Positions 1 to 12,475 of a stretch of 64,000 nt of DNA are shown piece after piece (position 1 is the stretch's first letter; every line of letters starts with the position of its first letter). Origin of the DNA: Pseudeuparius sepicola (taxonomy: Eukaryota > Arthropoda > Insecta > Coleoptera > Anthribidae); assembly GCA_963920635.1 (NCBI GenBank), contig OY987303.1, positions 15,354,175 to 15,418,174 of the forward strand. Reading direction: 5' to 3'. The translations under genes were made by a program, and so were the position numbers. The notes beneath the pieces are model-generated. The model was given only the letters and a program-made list of their open reading frames with translations, was not told the DNA's origin and did no database searches.

Positions 1-600
1 CGCACCCAATACATAATGCATGGAGGGCAATGCGGCGGTAGAAATTATAGAATTTCAATTTCCCAATGATAATTATTATGGATATATTGCTCTCGGTTTA
101 ATAGACATGTCTCGCCGCCTATGCACCTTAATACAATTACATCGAATATTCAATAGCCCCGATGACTCTCTATGCGCTCTAATGGCGCGCACCGGAGGTT
201 GGTTTCAAGTATAATATGCTTGGAATAATGGGGAAGTTTCTGTTCAAACCTCCACTGACATTACCAAGTCAACCACATTTTTTAGAGAGGATGGTATTGT
301 GTTAATCGCAGATGGGAACAAAAAATATAGGTAAGACAGGCGATAATAATAAGAGAAAGTAATAATAATGCAAAATATTATGTTTTCCCCGTGAACCAAT
401 AACGAACAATGGGGCTTGACCGGAAAGAGACACAGTTCAACGCCGCACATTAGCAAATCCCTTTACCGGTGCAACGTTACAGGCTTCTCCTGACATTAGG
501 TCATCTCCGGGCTTTCGTTTTTTAGGTAAATCCTTTTAAACTGGACGAATTAAAAACAAACGACTCTATTTCGTCGCCGACTTTAAATAATTAACTAAGG
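1..600. other. AT-rich stretch, no gene recognised
   Basis: I see no coding pattern, RNA gene or repeat end here. Short open frames on both strands have composition and length expected by chance. Confidence 0.5.
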
Positions 601-880
601 CACGCTCGGCTTTTATTTTTCTGAGGTTGAAAACGGAATGAACCGGCGGCGGGGCGCCCCGCCCGAAGGGCACGTTTTTTAGTGTTTGTGCTTGACGGTT
701 GAGGCTCTCAGTGACCTAAACAAATACAGAGGGCCGTCCGTGCGTTGGGCAAATTAATTCGCCGACACATAACTTACAAACCTGCTGAGGTTGCGTTTGA
801 GCGAAGTAAAAACCAGTGGAGAGTCAGGAGCGCCCCTGTTTGTCCACCAGAGGTTTTCCCAGAAACAGCACAGCAGATTA
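600..880. other. GC-rich single-copy island 1
   Basis: This patch is visibly richer in GC and CpG than its flanks (GGCGGGGCGCCCC near 650) and has no partner elsewhere in the window. No reading frame resembles a known protein. It may be regulatory DNA, but only its composition suggests this. Confidence 0.25.
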
Positions 881-2153
881 GATTAGTTGACGTGACCCTA
901 TAGGAAACCTAAAAATTTGGTGACATTTTGCGTATTATGTTTTTAGTTTAATCATGCGTTCAAGAGAAAGAATAATAATTGTCATCAATCGGCGAATTGA
1001 CCCAAACTGAATTTTTAAAAAAGTAATTTTTAAAGAATCCGAATCACATTTTGTTGCGGGTTTCGCTTCCCTTAATTTGTGCCACTTTTACGTACTTTTT
1101 ACGTACTTTTACGTCAATTTTTGCTATGTTTGAAGCTATTTTGTGAACACCCTGTATAAGTTATGACCGTGAAACTTGGTATATAGGGTTTTCGGGTAAG
1201 GCCAATACGACTGTGCTATTCATTTTTTTCCTAGAAAAATGCCTAATGTACTTTTGCAGTTTTTGGGGGTATAATTTTGATCGTAGTAGGTCATGGAAAA
1301 GGCGAATCTGAAAAAAATTAGTGTCAAAATGTAGATCTTTCGGAGCACAATATTAAAAAAAAAAAAGTTTTTGAAAATCGGTCAACCCGTAAAAAATAAT
1401 GAATTGTCTCGACTTGAAGTGAAACACACTGTATATATTAGCAGATCGGGGGGAAGAAGACGAAGTAATTTGTTTACATTGCCATTTCTTAAATTAAGTC
1501 TGTTCCATTTTGTAATGCATAAAAAATAGTTTTTTGATATATTTGTATATCGTATATAATGATTTGAGTTGCTTATATGTACAAAATAACCTAAATCGTT
1601 TAAAAAAATTGGAAACCTTGAATATGCCAAAAATAACATCTTTTTAAAATCATGAAACAAAACAAGTGGCCTTTGGTAATGTATCTATTCCTATATACGG
1701 GTGATGAGTCTTAACTTATAGGCATCAAATTGGGAAATTGTAAGTTATGTCCAGTAGAGAATAAGTATAATAATGGAACAAATCTAATAAAATTAGATAT
1801 GTTCTGCGTTTGTGACATTACGCGCCATAATTTTTAATTTAGTTGTGAAAATAAACTCCGAATACCACAGCAAATAACAAAACACTACTGATAGAAACAC
1901 CAAATAGGCTGTCCTGCCTTGTTTACAATTTAGTAATACGTAACAAAAAATGACTACCTACCTATTTACAATTTTAGACATTTCGTTGGATATCTCGGTA
2001 ACTAAAAAACTTTTATTACAATTTTTTTCCGCTAATACACATAAGTTAAGAATCACCCTGTATATCGTTGTTAATTCCTAATTTAAATTACATTAACAAT
2101 TAATATTGTAGAACTTATTTAAGTACCGTTATTAATTAAATTGATGTTGTTTA
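881..2153. other. AT-rich stretch with three isolated transposon-like ends
   Basis: No gene is seen. The words CACCCTGTATA (about 1147-1157 and 2054-2064) and CACACTGTATA (about 1427-1437) match the right-hand ends of the TA-flanked foldback elements found later in the window. No matching left ends were found, so these are probably eroded or truncated copies. Confidence 0.35.
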
Positions 2154-2337
2154 CAGAGGCGTCACCAGGAGGGCGGCTTTGGGGGCTTTAGCCTCCTCCC
2201 AAAGATCTCTCACTTGGTATTTATTTTTAAATAACATTTATTTTGAAACAACAGTTTTGCCGTAAATATTACCGAAGATTTTTTTTAAATAATTATCTCC
2301 CCCCCCACCCCAACTTTACATTCTGGTTACGCCACTG
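2154..2337. mobile_element. hAT-like MITE R1
   Basis: Inverted ends CAGAGGCGTCACCAG and CTGGTTACGCCACTG (as read at the right) enclose 184 bp. The flanks GTTGTTTA (2146-2153) and GTTGTTTC (2338-2345) form an 8-bp target duplication with one mismatch. An 8-bp duplication with CAGTGGCGTAAC-type ends is typical of the hAT superfamily. A second copy lies at 47190-47362. There is no coding sequence, so this is a non-autonomous element. Confidence 0.85.
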
Positions 2338-2345
2338 GTTGTTTC

Positions 2346-2689
2346 CCAAAACAAGTACGAATTTATTTTTGAATTTGACCAAAAATTAAAAATTTGGTAA
2401 CCGATGGTTGTTTGTGGGCCTTCATATTATCGCCAAATCTGCTACTTTATAAAGTTGGTCAATTAGTTGGTCTCCTGTGATGAGCCCCCAGTATATTACT
2501 CTGGTACGACACACCACTCTCTATATTGTACGTTATAGTATCATGACCCTCTACAGATGGTCGCCTAACAAATGCCACGTGTACGGCTGTCTTAACTTTC
2601 TCGCTCGTGCATCTCCGCTGTCGCCGGTCTCCGGCTTCGTGCGCCTTCGCCACATTTTAAAGCTGACCACGCACGGTCAAATATTAATC
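2346..2689. other. unassigned single-copy DNA
   Basis: Overlapping short frames occur on both strands but show no recognisable domain. No repeat partner was found in the window. Confidence 0.4.
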
Positions 2690-3130
2690 CCGTGGCGTCG
2701 GCGTGCCGCCCGGGAGAGATTGAATATTTTATGATTTTTTTTCGCCGGTTTCCGCCTTTGTTTATGGCCGCGGCCGATGAATTATGAGCGACGATAAATT
2801 ACGGCGCGTCGCGGCCGTAAAACATCCGTAGAGTATTTAAATAATTTCGATGATTAATGTCTCAATGCGGCCGGGATCGGGTTTCGGACCCGGCCGCGAC
2901 AAAGATAGAGTCCCGTGGGGTATTATAATTTCGGAGCGGCGCGCCGGTGTAGGATGGCGAAATTTAAATATCGCGGATTTATTGGGAGAGGAGAGATCTC
3001 CCCGCGAACACTATATTCTTGTTGGGAAAGAGTGCTCGCATGTAACATGCGGAGAAATCGTACATATAACCATTTTTGGTGCGATTTATCATAACCGCCA
3101 GCGTCGCTGCTTTTCATGGGATGATCAGAC
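2690..3130. other. GC-rich single-copy island 2
   Basis: CpG-rich stretch with words such as TTTATGGCCGCGG and CGATGATTAATG, next to AT-rich homeodomain-like sites. A 162-codon frame runs through it (2850-3338) but enters the hairpin repeat at its end and shows no domain, so I do not call it a gene. Regulatory function is only a guess. Confidence 0.25.
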
Positions 3131-3201
3131 TTCTTGCGGCCTTAATTTTTTTCTAAAACTGTCACTAGTAATTGCGCTAGTGCTTGAATTAGGTACCTAC
3201 T

Positions 3202-3305
3202 GCCGGAAATTTTTCGAGTACACGAATTTTTTGAAAATTATCAGGAGTCGCGTAGCGACGAAGGATAATTTTCTTAAAAAAAATGGCGTTAGAGAAAAAT
3301 TTCCG
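3202..3305. repeat. hairpin repeat U, copy 1
   Basis: GCCGGAAATTTTT at the left and AAAAATTTCCGG at the right can pair, with GTCGCGTAGCGAC as a second palindrome near the middle. The same arm sequence bounds hairpins inside both family H copies. Confidence 0.5.
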
Positions 3306-3579
3306 GATATTAATTCAAGGACGTGGGGGATTCGGTAAGAAAATTCCATAGATACCTACACGTAAATTAAACGAAATTATTATCAAAATTTTTGTCGGGT
3401 ATCTAATTGTTACAATGTCACATTATAATAATGACATTTGTCAAAAAAATTTCCGCTGTAATCACCTCCTGCTGCCTAGAGAGCAAGTGAGAATATTTCC
3501 GGAAATTTTTTGAATTGCCATGACAACGAAGCAGAAAACGAGCCTCTGATTGGTCAAAAAAGGTAGGTATGGAATTTTC

Positions 3580-4300
3580 GTATGTAATATCACTAGTGCC
3601 GGAAATTTTATCGATAATTTTTTCGAAAGCGCTATTTTGCCTAGAAAGATCACGAGTCTAAAAAGAGATAAAAGCCCAATTTGTACGAGTGGTTTTGCTA
3701 ATGGGCAAAATAGGGCTTGAGAATCAAATTATCTAGAAAAATTTCCGGCACGAGTGGTATTTGTCGAGATTATTTCACGAATACGATTTAATAATTTCTG
3801 TATTAATTTTTTCTATGTTTACATTTCCAAAACGACTCATTTTGACAGCTTCGATTGTAGCGTTCGAGTAAACAAAAATGACGCTTGGGTATCCAAGGCA
3901 AATGCGATTATACCTACACCCTGTCGGCGTTGGTTTATTTTCTGAATGTGCCATAAATTTAAACGGAGGCTGAGGTCTAAATAACAAGAATTTAGCAATG
4001 TATTAGTTATATAAATGCATTGTATTAGTTATATAAATGCAAAATAATACCGCAACATAATTTATAAGCTGCATAATTTAGAACAGTGTGAAACACCCAA
4101 ACTTTAAGAAGTAGGTACGTGTTTGTATCCAACAGATTCGCGGTTGCTAAGCAACGAAGTGATAATTTGCACAAGTGCAATTACCGGTAATTGCACTAGT
4201 GCAGATTATCGCTAGCAGAGGCATATCATTGCTTGGATTTTTATGGAAGGAGCTACCTTATTGGATGCAAGCAGTATGAGGAAAACAATCAATGATATTT
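3580..4300. repeat. family H repeat, copy 1 (left end missing)
   Basis: Closely matches 34375-35093 over roughly 700 bp, including an inner hairpin (3597-3751) whose arms read GCCGGAAATTTTATCG and AAATTTCCGGC. It ends with the arm found as the right terminal inverted repeat of copy 2 (GCTACCTTATTGGATGC). The left terminal repeat of copy 2 is absent here, so this copy is truncated or rearranged. No transposase is present and the superfamily is unknown. Confidence 0.7.
3999..4040. repeat. 22-bp direct duplication inside H1
   Basis: The 22-bp word beginning TGTATTAGTTATATAAATGC occurs twice head to tail. Copy 2 of family H has only one diverged version, so the duplication arose in this copy. 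Confidence 0.7.
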
Positions 4301-6539
4301 TTTATTTTTTTGTAGGTAAAAAGTTAAAATTTTGAAGTTTAATAATCACTGCAACAAAGGGTATTCAATTAAGTCGAGCAATTTTGCATCTTCGAAAAAA
4401 CATGATATCTGGTCAAAAACACGTTTAAACGTACAAGTTCATGGAAAAAGTCAATTTTTCCCAGAGAACACATTTTCATGTTTGAATCATTTTAAAAAGA
4501 ATTTTTTTCTGAATAATTGACACGCCGAGCGTCGCTTGTTAAAAAATCTAAATTTTGTTTCCTTGCACCTTTTTCACATATTTTTTCCCTTATTAAAGTA
4601 TTATTTTTCTAGGAACTTGTTTGGAAAATTTAATATTTCAAACTTTGAATGAATGACAAACAACAACTGTCTTTTATAATATTATCGATTATATTATGAC
4701 AAGGGTCAAATCGTTGACTCTCATTGATCCAAAATGTGGCGGGAGATATATATTTTTTATAACATCTATATACATAATATGCATGCTCAATAAAAAATTG
4801 TGTGCTGTTTTAGTGAAATTACAGAATATTTTCTTCCTTTTTAATCATATACAAATCATTATCTTTCAACCTAGTGAAAGACTGTGGACTCTAGATATTT
4901 CGGACACATCTAAGTAAAACATTTGAGACAAAAAAAGGGGTGTCTACTTAAATATAATAAACTATTTTTTAAATTTGCTTTCTTCTACATTTTTTTATTG
5001 AAGCGAAAATGACAAAGTTTAGGACATAATATAATAATTATGATTCTTTCATATCTACAAAAAATTAGGGTAGGTTTTACCACAGACCTATATAGATAGG
5101 TCTGTGGTTTTACCAAACATGAAACTTTTATATTCAACAATAAACACATTGTAAACTTATACTACACTACCACTAAGTATAGGTACCTATTTCGATCGCC
5201 GATACTTTTTTTGGCAACCCAACAAAATATCTACCGCCCGTTGAAATCATAATATTTAAAAGGAAGTATAAGACCGCACAGAACCGTATTCAATAAATTA
5301 ATTCTTTGACGCCATAGAGAAAAATTATTTTCTAAATGATCTGGTAACACTAAAGGAAAGGAAAATGCTATGTGCACAATAATTAATTGAGTTGTTTATG
5401 CAGTCTTTGGCCACGCTACGTCCCTTACTCATCTTCAAAGTAAAATTCTACCATAGAAGAATCTATTGCGGCGTAGGTTCTTCTACGGTATTACTAAATA
5501 CGAACGGGTGTGGCTCTGTCCGATCTGACGCAGCAAAACAACCGGTTACTAGCCCTCGCGAGAGAGTCAGGCTACTGTTTATACTGCCCTTATACATGGG
5601 TATGAAAGAAAAAAATTATCGTCTATGTTGCGGCAAAACAACTTTTTAAGTGACCTAAAACGGACTGAGATATTATTATAACTTCAAATTTGGTATACAT
5701 AATGTGAGCTTGCCTTAATAGGAAAGTTCAGATTGCTTCTTTAAAATAGCTTCATGAAAAGAGTTGGAAACAGGGGATTTCATATATATTATGTTTTTGG
5801 GGCCAAGGAAGTTAATTTTAACAATATTTTAAACATTGTCTTTTGTCTTTAGGCTTTGTGATAAATACTGATAGAATTTACTTACGTATGGTATAAATGA
5901 AATGGAACAGCACAAAAACCTTTGAAAACCTTACACGGCTGATTTATGCTGATAAGTCTGGTATTTTTACCAGTAGTAGAGCGTGGTAAATGCTATGAAA
6001 CAGATCGCACCCCGTATATCACTGTGTTCCAAGTGAATTCATTTATATTTTACCGGGGTAGCTCGAGAACAGGCGCCTCGGTAACAAAATACCAGACAGA
6101 ACACTTTTTTAACCATATTAAACCGCACCTGGTATTAGTAGTGAAAAGAGGTGAAGGAGACAGATAAGATAGATGTTGTAGTAAAAACAAAAGTGGCTGC
6201 ATGCTCGCCTAATACTTGCATGGGTTACACGTTACACTGAGAGACTTTTTGACAATATTATATGGTGCATTAATCTTTACGTTGTGTTTGACGACAACCT
6301 TAAAAAACCTTAAAAGTGAAATATTATGTTGCTTGTAGAATATGTATATTTTTGAAAACTGCGTGACGCTTATGTCCTATATTCTTTTTGTGACGCCAAT
6401 TACAGTTTTTTGTTCTGTTTCAAGTGAATTTAGAAATACTATACCCGCATACGTGCTTGCCGTGTGTCGCTTTGGACAAAATTATTCGAACCTGGATATT
6501 CACTTTTAGTCTTGCCGGATGAGAGGAGCATACATCGAT
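4301..6539. other. AT-rich stretch, no gene recognised
   Basis: No coding sequence could be supported. A near-perfect short hairpin sits at about 5079-5110 (CCACAGACCTAT pairing with ATAGGTCTGTGG). Nothing else stands out. Confidence 0.4.
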
Positions 6540-6960
6540 TTCCACTCAGACCTAAGCACATGTTGCCCATCGACGCAACGTCACGCCGAGCGCCATCTGG
6601 CCGGCGCGCGCACCCGAAACGGCGCAGGTAGAAACCCTCCCTGTTTGCTCAGGCAATCAACATTTTAATTAGGCATGATAAATGGCCCCGTACAAATTGG
6701 CTCTTTCAATTTTCGACGCGGGCTCATATTTTACGCAGTTTAATTGCGTCAGTCAAATTATGCCTTTCTTTGCGAGCGGGGTATACGGCGGAGCGGCGGC
6801 CGTCGCGCCGGCCGACGAGCCGGTCGCCGGGCGCGGGCCGCCGCCGCCGGCCCGTTAATTGCGGAGTTGATGAGAGGAGACGAAACTCCTAAAATTTCGC
6901 TCTGATTCGCCCGGGAGATTACAAGGGGCAACTTCAGCCCGGCCTTGAAGAAATGACGGC
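6540..6960. other. GC-rich single-copy island 3
   Basis: Very CpG-rich core at about 6778-6860 (GGCGGCCGTCGCGCCGGCC) between AT-rich blocks holding TTTAATTAGGC and GTTTAATTGCGTC. No reading frame resembles a protein. The mix of GC core and homeodomain-like sites would fit a regulatory element or a distant promoter, but no transcription start can be shown. Confidence 0.3.
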
Positions 6961-7081
6961 AACATTCTGGCCCTTGTACTGTTCGGATTGTTCAAAGCAA
7001 AGTCACGGAATAAAGACAGCGCCACTTCTGTAGTACCTACCCCTACTGAATTCGGTCTTTTCAGAGACCGTCGGTTGCTAC

Positions 7082-8787
7082 CAGGGACTCTTTAAAGTAA
7101 GGGGACCCAGCATTATACTTTCCAAAGTGAGGCCTATTCTTTCCTAATTCTAATGGTCTCAGTGATGCCAAGTATGCCATTTTATTGGAGAATCTATGAA
7201 TATAACAGGTACTTTGATTGTTAGTAAAAATTAATAATGGTTTCCATGATTTCTAAAAATTAGACTTGACAATTTTGTGTATACAAGTGCAGAATGTGAC
7301 AATGAAAGAAATTTATTTTATAGTTGAAATCGATTTCCAGCAATTATTTCCAGGAATTTAAGTAATAAGTGTGGTATAAGTCAGTAGTGCCGATTTTGCT
7401 TATTTAGGAATTTGTCGCTATTGCACCTTGTCACCAGGTTCCTCATTCCATATTCTTTGTAATATGTATTCTTGAACTTTCTTCCCTTGTTGAATGTATC
7501 TACCCAAAGAACTTTCACAGATTTCGGGATGGACTAATAAGATTACGACTAGTAGTTCTAATGATGTAGTTTTTCTCGGAGTTCATTATAAAATTTTTGT
7601 GATTTTATTTCTCTCCCAAGGTAGGTAAGGGAAAGTCGCCGAATTTCGGATACTACTTTAAATTTACTAAGTATTTATTATACAGAAGTGTTTTTTATTT
7701 ATTTTTTCATATAAGCATATGCAACTTGTTATAATGAAACAAAATTTATTGTCAAAAGAATTTTACTACATTTGTTTTTCCAAGAAAACGACGGTATATG
7801 AATTCGGTACATTTTGGTGCGACTGAAAAAAGGTTCCTAATTTCGGACACCGTATCCGAAATTAAGAGACTACTTTCTACAAGTGTAAAAACTATATATT
7901 TAAACAAAAGGCGCACACATACGTTTTTTCTAGCTTCTTTATTAGCTTGTTTGATGTAATTTCCAATGTTTCGGGACCGAAACAAAATTGGAGACATTAG
8001 GATAGGTAGGTATCCCATTTGTTTTCCTCTGACCTCATTATAATAGCCAGTTTCAATGGATCTGTCACTTTTTCTGAAAATAAACAATTTACTCGCAACC
8101 AGCATATTATATTAAGCCAGAATTTTGGGTTTCATGCAATTTAGACGTTTGAAGCTGCCATCTAATGGAGAGAGATTGTACCACCACAATATTGCATAGT
8201 AGGCTTAATTTGACTTTTTGCATTGTATAGGGTGAGGTTTCAATTTAAAACAACAGATGGCTTCTTAGATAAACCACTATCCGAAATTAGGAAACCATCC
8301 GAAATTAGGCGACTTTCCTCTACCTTAAACTTAAAATAAACTTGTAGTCGTAGATAAAAACTCTTTAAACAAAGACTTGACTGAAGCTACCTGCTTAATA
8401 ATATAAAATTTTCGAAATACGATTTGTTTTGAACTACCTACTTATACATAATGCCCACGTAATGAGAATTGTAGGATTACTAAAGGTGATACAGGAAAAA
8501 TCTGGTTGCAGTTATTGGAACTACTACTACAGGCCTGCATTACCTTTAATTGACACATCTGAGTATCTGGGAGTTAGAAAAGTTAAAAATTGTGAATTAT
8601 GATGGGAAATATTTTTCCTCCTTTCGAATCTATGGCACTGGCATGTCACATAAAACCTGGTGGCAGTTGGACACTGACATATAACATAACCTTGAAGTCA
8701 ACAGAAAACAAACTTCCCCTCAAGGCTTCACTTTTCCTATGTGATAGACTGTGATATGCTGGGTCCCCTTATTTTAAAGAGTCCCTG
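7082..8787. mobile_element. hAT-like element Q, interrupted by L1
   Basis: Inverted ends begin CAGGGACTCTTTAAAGTAAG and match for about 35 bp (7082-7117 against 8752-8787). An exact 8-bp duplication, GTTGCTAC, flanks them (7074-7081 and 8788-8795). Both features are standard for the hAT superfamily. Without the nested L1 the element is about 1.0 kb and has no transposase-like frame, so it is a deletion derivative or MITE. Confidence 0.9.
7620..8323. mobile_element. unclassified element L1 with iterated subterminal motif
   Basis: Ends read GGTAGGTAAGGGAAAGTCGC and, on the other strand from the right, GGTAGAGGAAAGTCGCC. Inside, ATCCGAAATTAGG or a close variant occurs five times, near both ends and in opposite orientations (about 7640, 7836, 7853, 8279, 8296). 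No clear target duplication and no coding sequence were found. The element at 22799-24204 has the same terminal GGTAGAGGAAAGT but a different internal motif. Arrays like this are usually transposase binding sites. The superfamily is unknown. Confidence 0.7.
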
Positions 8788-8795
8788 GTTGCTAC

Positions 8796-9660
8796 AAGTA
8801 GCTACTACACGTTCTACTAATTCAATAATGAGATTCTACAGGAACGTGCGGACATCACAGTTCTGTCGGCTATTTTATTTTTCCATAGCTCTAGAGCCAT
8901 GATAATTCATGACGAGCTGAAATTAGGAACTATCTGAGCGTTGACTGAATTATATTTATATAAGACTTCTCACGGCTAGAGCTGCATGACACTGGAAAAC
9001 AGATCGCCAGTCAACGATCTAAGTGTTAACAACTGACAACGGTATCAAACTTCGGTCCAATCTGGCCCAACATGGCTCGGTAATATCCTCCAAAATCGGA
9101 GGTGTGGCTAATCGATCATCATTTAGATGATTCGTTTGATCGCAAAAGGCACGTCGCTTAAGTATTACAAAAAATATTCAAATTTGCGACATCAGTCAAG
9201 AGTGTCTCTGGGCATCTTATTAGCGATTAGAATCTAAGTGGCAACTCGTGCGTTAATGCACAGAGGGGTACCTAGTTTCGGCATGGGCTTTTTTATTTTT
9301 ATTTCTAGTATATAAATGACGTATATTGACATAATTAATATAAAAAGTACATACAACAATATAATCTGTTTTTTAAGAAGTTAATAACGTACATATTTCT
9401 ATAAAGCGTGGCGTAATATTGCGACTTGCAACTTTATCTTGTTGAGATAATTGCAAATCTAAAGTTGGCCTTCCAAGAGTTTTTATTTCAACGTTTTCTG
9501 TCAATAAAAGTCTTAAAAATTTACCTTTCGAAATGTCGTGCGCGCTATTTCTCATTTTGTTTACTTAAAACACACCAGGCACCCAGAGAAGTTTTGTAAG
9601 GACCCGACGACTCGTGCCACGCACTTGACTGACTGGGACTGGGGCTCAAGAACCGACAGC
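8796..9660. other. unassigned single-copy DNA
   Basis: No gene, tRNA or repeat end was recognised. Open frames here are short and featureless. Confidence 0.4.
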
Positions 9661-9668
9661 CCGCATTT

Positions 9669-11030
9669 TTTTAAATTATTAAATTATTATTATGATGTAA
9701 TCACTTGTCCCCACATAACTTTAATTAGGCAACTGTATTGTTGAAAGATAATTTTTTTATGTAAAACTTAAATCGTTTTTAATTCTTGTTTATTTTCGTA
9801 AATTTGTGAGAATTCGTGTAAAATATTCTTCGTGATTTGAAATGAATTATTCAAATGTTCTCGAAGCGTTTTACTTGGTCGTTCAGGAGGCAGGAAGACA
9901 TTAGACTTCTCCTCTCTCCTTCTATCTAAGATTTGATTGTTCCTTCGTAGTCTGCCACACGTCTGTTGGTTAAGAAACCTCGAAGAACTTTCTCAAAAGC
10001 GTCTATTCTTCTCGGCCGCCGCTCCCCTCAGCCACTTCCTCCGGTCCGCCCTTATTCTCTTCCGGGCGGGGTAATGAGTCGGGGCTCGAACACGAATTTT
10101 TCGATTATTTATCATTTTTTGAATTAATTAAATTATTATTATGAAGTAATCACTTGTCCCCACATCACTTTAATTAGGCAACTCTATTGTTGAAAGGTAA
10201 TTTTTTTATGTAAAAGCTAAATCGTTTTTAGTTCTTGTTTAATTTCGTAAATTTGTGAGAATTCGTGCAAAATATTCTTCGTGATGCGAAATGAATTATT
10301 TAAAAATGTTCCCGAAGCGTTTTACTTGGTCGTCCAAGTTGGGATGTTCAGGAGGCAGGAGGACAGCATAGACTTCTCTCTCCGTCTATCTAAGATTTGA
10401 TTGTTCCTTTGTAGTCTACCACTCGTCTGTTGGTTAAGAAACTTCGAAGAGCTTCCTCACAAGCGCCTATTCTTCTCGGCCGCCGCTTCCCTCAGCCACT
10501 TCCTCCGGTCCGCCCTTATTCTCTTCCGGGCGGGGTAATGAGTCGGTGCTCGAACACCAATTTTTCCATTATTTATCATTTTTTTGAATTAATTACATTA
10601 TTATTATGAACTAATCACTTGTCTCCACATCACTTTAATTAGGCAACTGTATATTGTTGAAAGGTATTTTTTTATGTAAAAGCTAAATCGTTTTCAGTTC
10701 TTGTTTAATTTCCTAAATTTTTGAGAATTCGTGCAAAATATTCTTCGTGATTTGAAATGAATTATTCAAATGTTCTCGAAGCGTTTTACTTGGTCGTCCA
10801 GGTTGGGATGTTCAGGAGGCAGGAGGACAGCAGCAGACCTCCCCTCTCTCCTTCTCTCTAAGATTTGATTGTTCCTTCGTAGTCTGCCACTCGTCTGTTG
10901 GTTAAGAAACCTCGAAGAGCTTCCTCAAAAGCGCCTATTCTTCTCGGCCGCCGCTCCCCTCAGCCACTTCCTCCGGTCCGCCCTTATTATCTTCCGGGCG
11001 GGGTAATGAGTCGGGGCTCGAACACAAGTT
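9669..11030. repeat. three tandem units of about 455 bp
   Basis: The marker TCACTTGTCC recurs at 9701, 10150 and (as TCACTTGTCT) 10615, giving unit spacings of 449 and 465 bp. Each unit runs from an AT-rich part into a GC-rich 3' part ending GGGCGGGGTAATGAGTCGG. The units differ by scattered substitutions and small indels, so the duplication is not recent. No open frame is conserved. It may be a local satellite or a multiplied regulatory element. Confidence 0.9.
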
Positions 11031-11235
11031 AATTGGGAGCCCGGCAACACAATTACGCTCGTCGCGGTGTTTCGGGGGAGGCTTTTGTGATCGCGGGGGC
11101 GCGCCGCCGTCTACGGCGATTTATGGGTCCGCCAGCTCCGGGCCGCCGCCGCCGCCGGCTGCAGATTGCGCGCGCTCGCCTATTTTGGCCCGTATTTAAA
11201 GGTGGCCGTAATGCGGCTGCAGGGAGTACCGTCAT
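11031..11235. other. GC-rich single-copy island 4
   Basis: CpG-rich sequence directly after the tandem units, with GGGCCGCCGCCGCCGCCGGC near 11140-11160 and ATTTATGGGTCC beside it. Both strands are open for 65 to 73 codons, an effect of GC content rather than a gene signal. Confidence 0.25.
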
Positions 11236-11296
11236 GAATAGATGTTTCATCTGATGAACTATGCGGTATTATTACATTATTTTCACTCCTTGCTTT

Positions 11297-11465
11297 AAAT
11301 AAGCTGTTATAAAACCTATTTTTAATGGTGGCGATAAAAAAATACCTTCAAGTTACCGGGCAGTATCTCTTATTACCAATTTTGCAAATATATTAGGAAG
11401 GGCCTTAGAATCTAGAATAACCGAAGGAGAACAATATATAACGGGTTTAAAATACCCCAACAAAC
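11297..11465 (+). pseudogene. LINE reverse-transcriptase fragment
   Basis: The plus-strand frame through 11330 reads KPIFNGGDKKIPSSYRAVSL and continues ITNFANILGRALESRI. This is the start of a non-LTR retrotransposon reverse transcriptase domain, where members normally show P(I/V)xKxGDKxxxxNYRP(V/I)SLL followed by a KxxExxxxxRL helix. The rest of the domain, including the catalytic aspartates, is absent. It is a dead fragment of a Jockey-, I- or CR1-like LINE; the clade cannot be resolved from this length. Confidence 0.75.
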
Positions 11466-11930
11466 ATGCGAAGTTAAAATTACCTAATTTTTATATTACC
11501 CAACTAGTCAGAAATGTATTTAAAAATTTAAAATAATTTCTTAATAAAAGTTATTTTTGGTAAAAAAGAGTGAGATTTTACTTTGTTTGCGCATGCGTAT
11601 TTTACAACATTTTTAATGGACAACATTGCCAGGTAAACACGAGATTTATAGCATCTAATAATATTTTGCATTATGTGAGAAGGCTAAAGGCCTCCAAACG
11701 AGAAAAGCTGCTCATGTACAAATTCGTCGATTTCTTCTCCAATTTCTTCGTACTTCGTAACCTTCCAAATTATTATAATTATCGGTTGATGCTCCTACTA
11801 AAAACATTTTTTAAATTATAAGATGACAGTTAGTTACTGATTTTTGGTGTTATTATACTAAATGGTGATAATATTATTGTAAAAGAAGGAAGTTTTATTG
11901 TCTATATTGAAATAATCATATACAGGGTTT
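11466..11930. other. AT-rich stretch, no gene recognised
   Basis: An 83-codon frame at 11570-11821 has no recognisable domain. Nothing else can be supported. Confidence 0.4.
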
Positions 11931-12406
11931 CCCAACGAAAACTTTACCCAAAAAATTAGAAAACCGAAAAATATTTGAAAAATCGCCGAGACTCGTCGAT
12001 TTTTGTTTTTGGGGGGAGCTTTTTTGACAGTCAAGCCAACCCGATTTGTTCATCCCCCTAATCCCTAGCAACCCCAACTTTTAAATTTCAAATGGAACTA
12101 CCCCCCTTGTGGCGCATCATTTTAAAGCCCTTTTTATTGCGAATACAGTGATGTATCATTTTTAGAATTCTGTCGAGATTTGGCAGAATTATTTACTAAA
12201 AACGGAAAGTTGACAATCCACTGTACGCGTAGTAATTTCTACACAGGACCAAATTACCTAGTTTTTATTGATGTGTCGATCAGTGTACAAAAAAGTCAAA
12301 TATGTTACAAAAAGTCACCGTCACAAAAAAAGTTCCCGGTTTTTTGCTTGTAACCACGAAATCGTTAGTTTCAGCCTGATATTGAAAGTGGAAACGTATT
12401 TTCGAA

Positions 12407-12475
12407 ATGATTTATTCTATCGCGGAAAGAGTAGAAATTGTTGCAATTCGTGCTGTAGCTTTAGTGCAATCATGA
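12407..12475 (+). pseudogene. transposase N-terminal relic in left arm of D
   Basis: From the ATG the frame reads MIYSIAERVEIVAIRAVALV and stops after 22 codons. The pattern M-x-Y/F-S-x-x-E/D-R/K-x-E-I-V matches the first helix of the helix-turn-helix in mariner-like transposases of the kind encoded at 45139-46215 (MEYLSIRDKIEIV). It suggests D arose by internal deletion and inverted duplication of a coding element. Confidence 0.55.

Noticed and set aside
2850..3338. 162-codon open frame on the plus strand
   Set aside because: It spans a GC-rich patch and then a repeat hairpin, has no recognisable domain and no matching frame elsewhere. Length is explained by low stop frequency in GC-rich DNA.
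6862..6890. TTGATGA followed by GAAAC near 6870
   Set aside because: The bases between them cannot form stem II and no stem I is available.
7620..8323. piggyBac- or Kolobok-type element because TTAA follows the right end of L1
   Set aside because: TTAA is absent at the left end and at both ends of L2, so it is not a target duplication.
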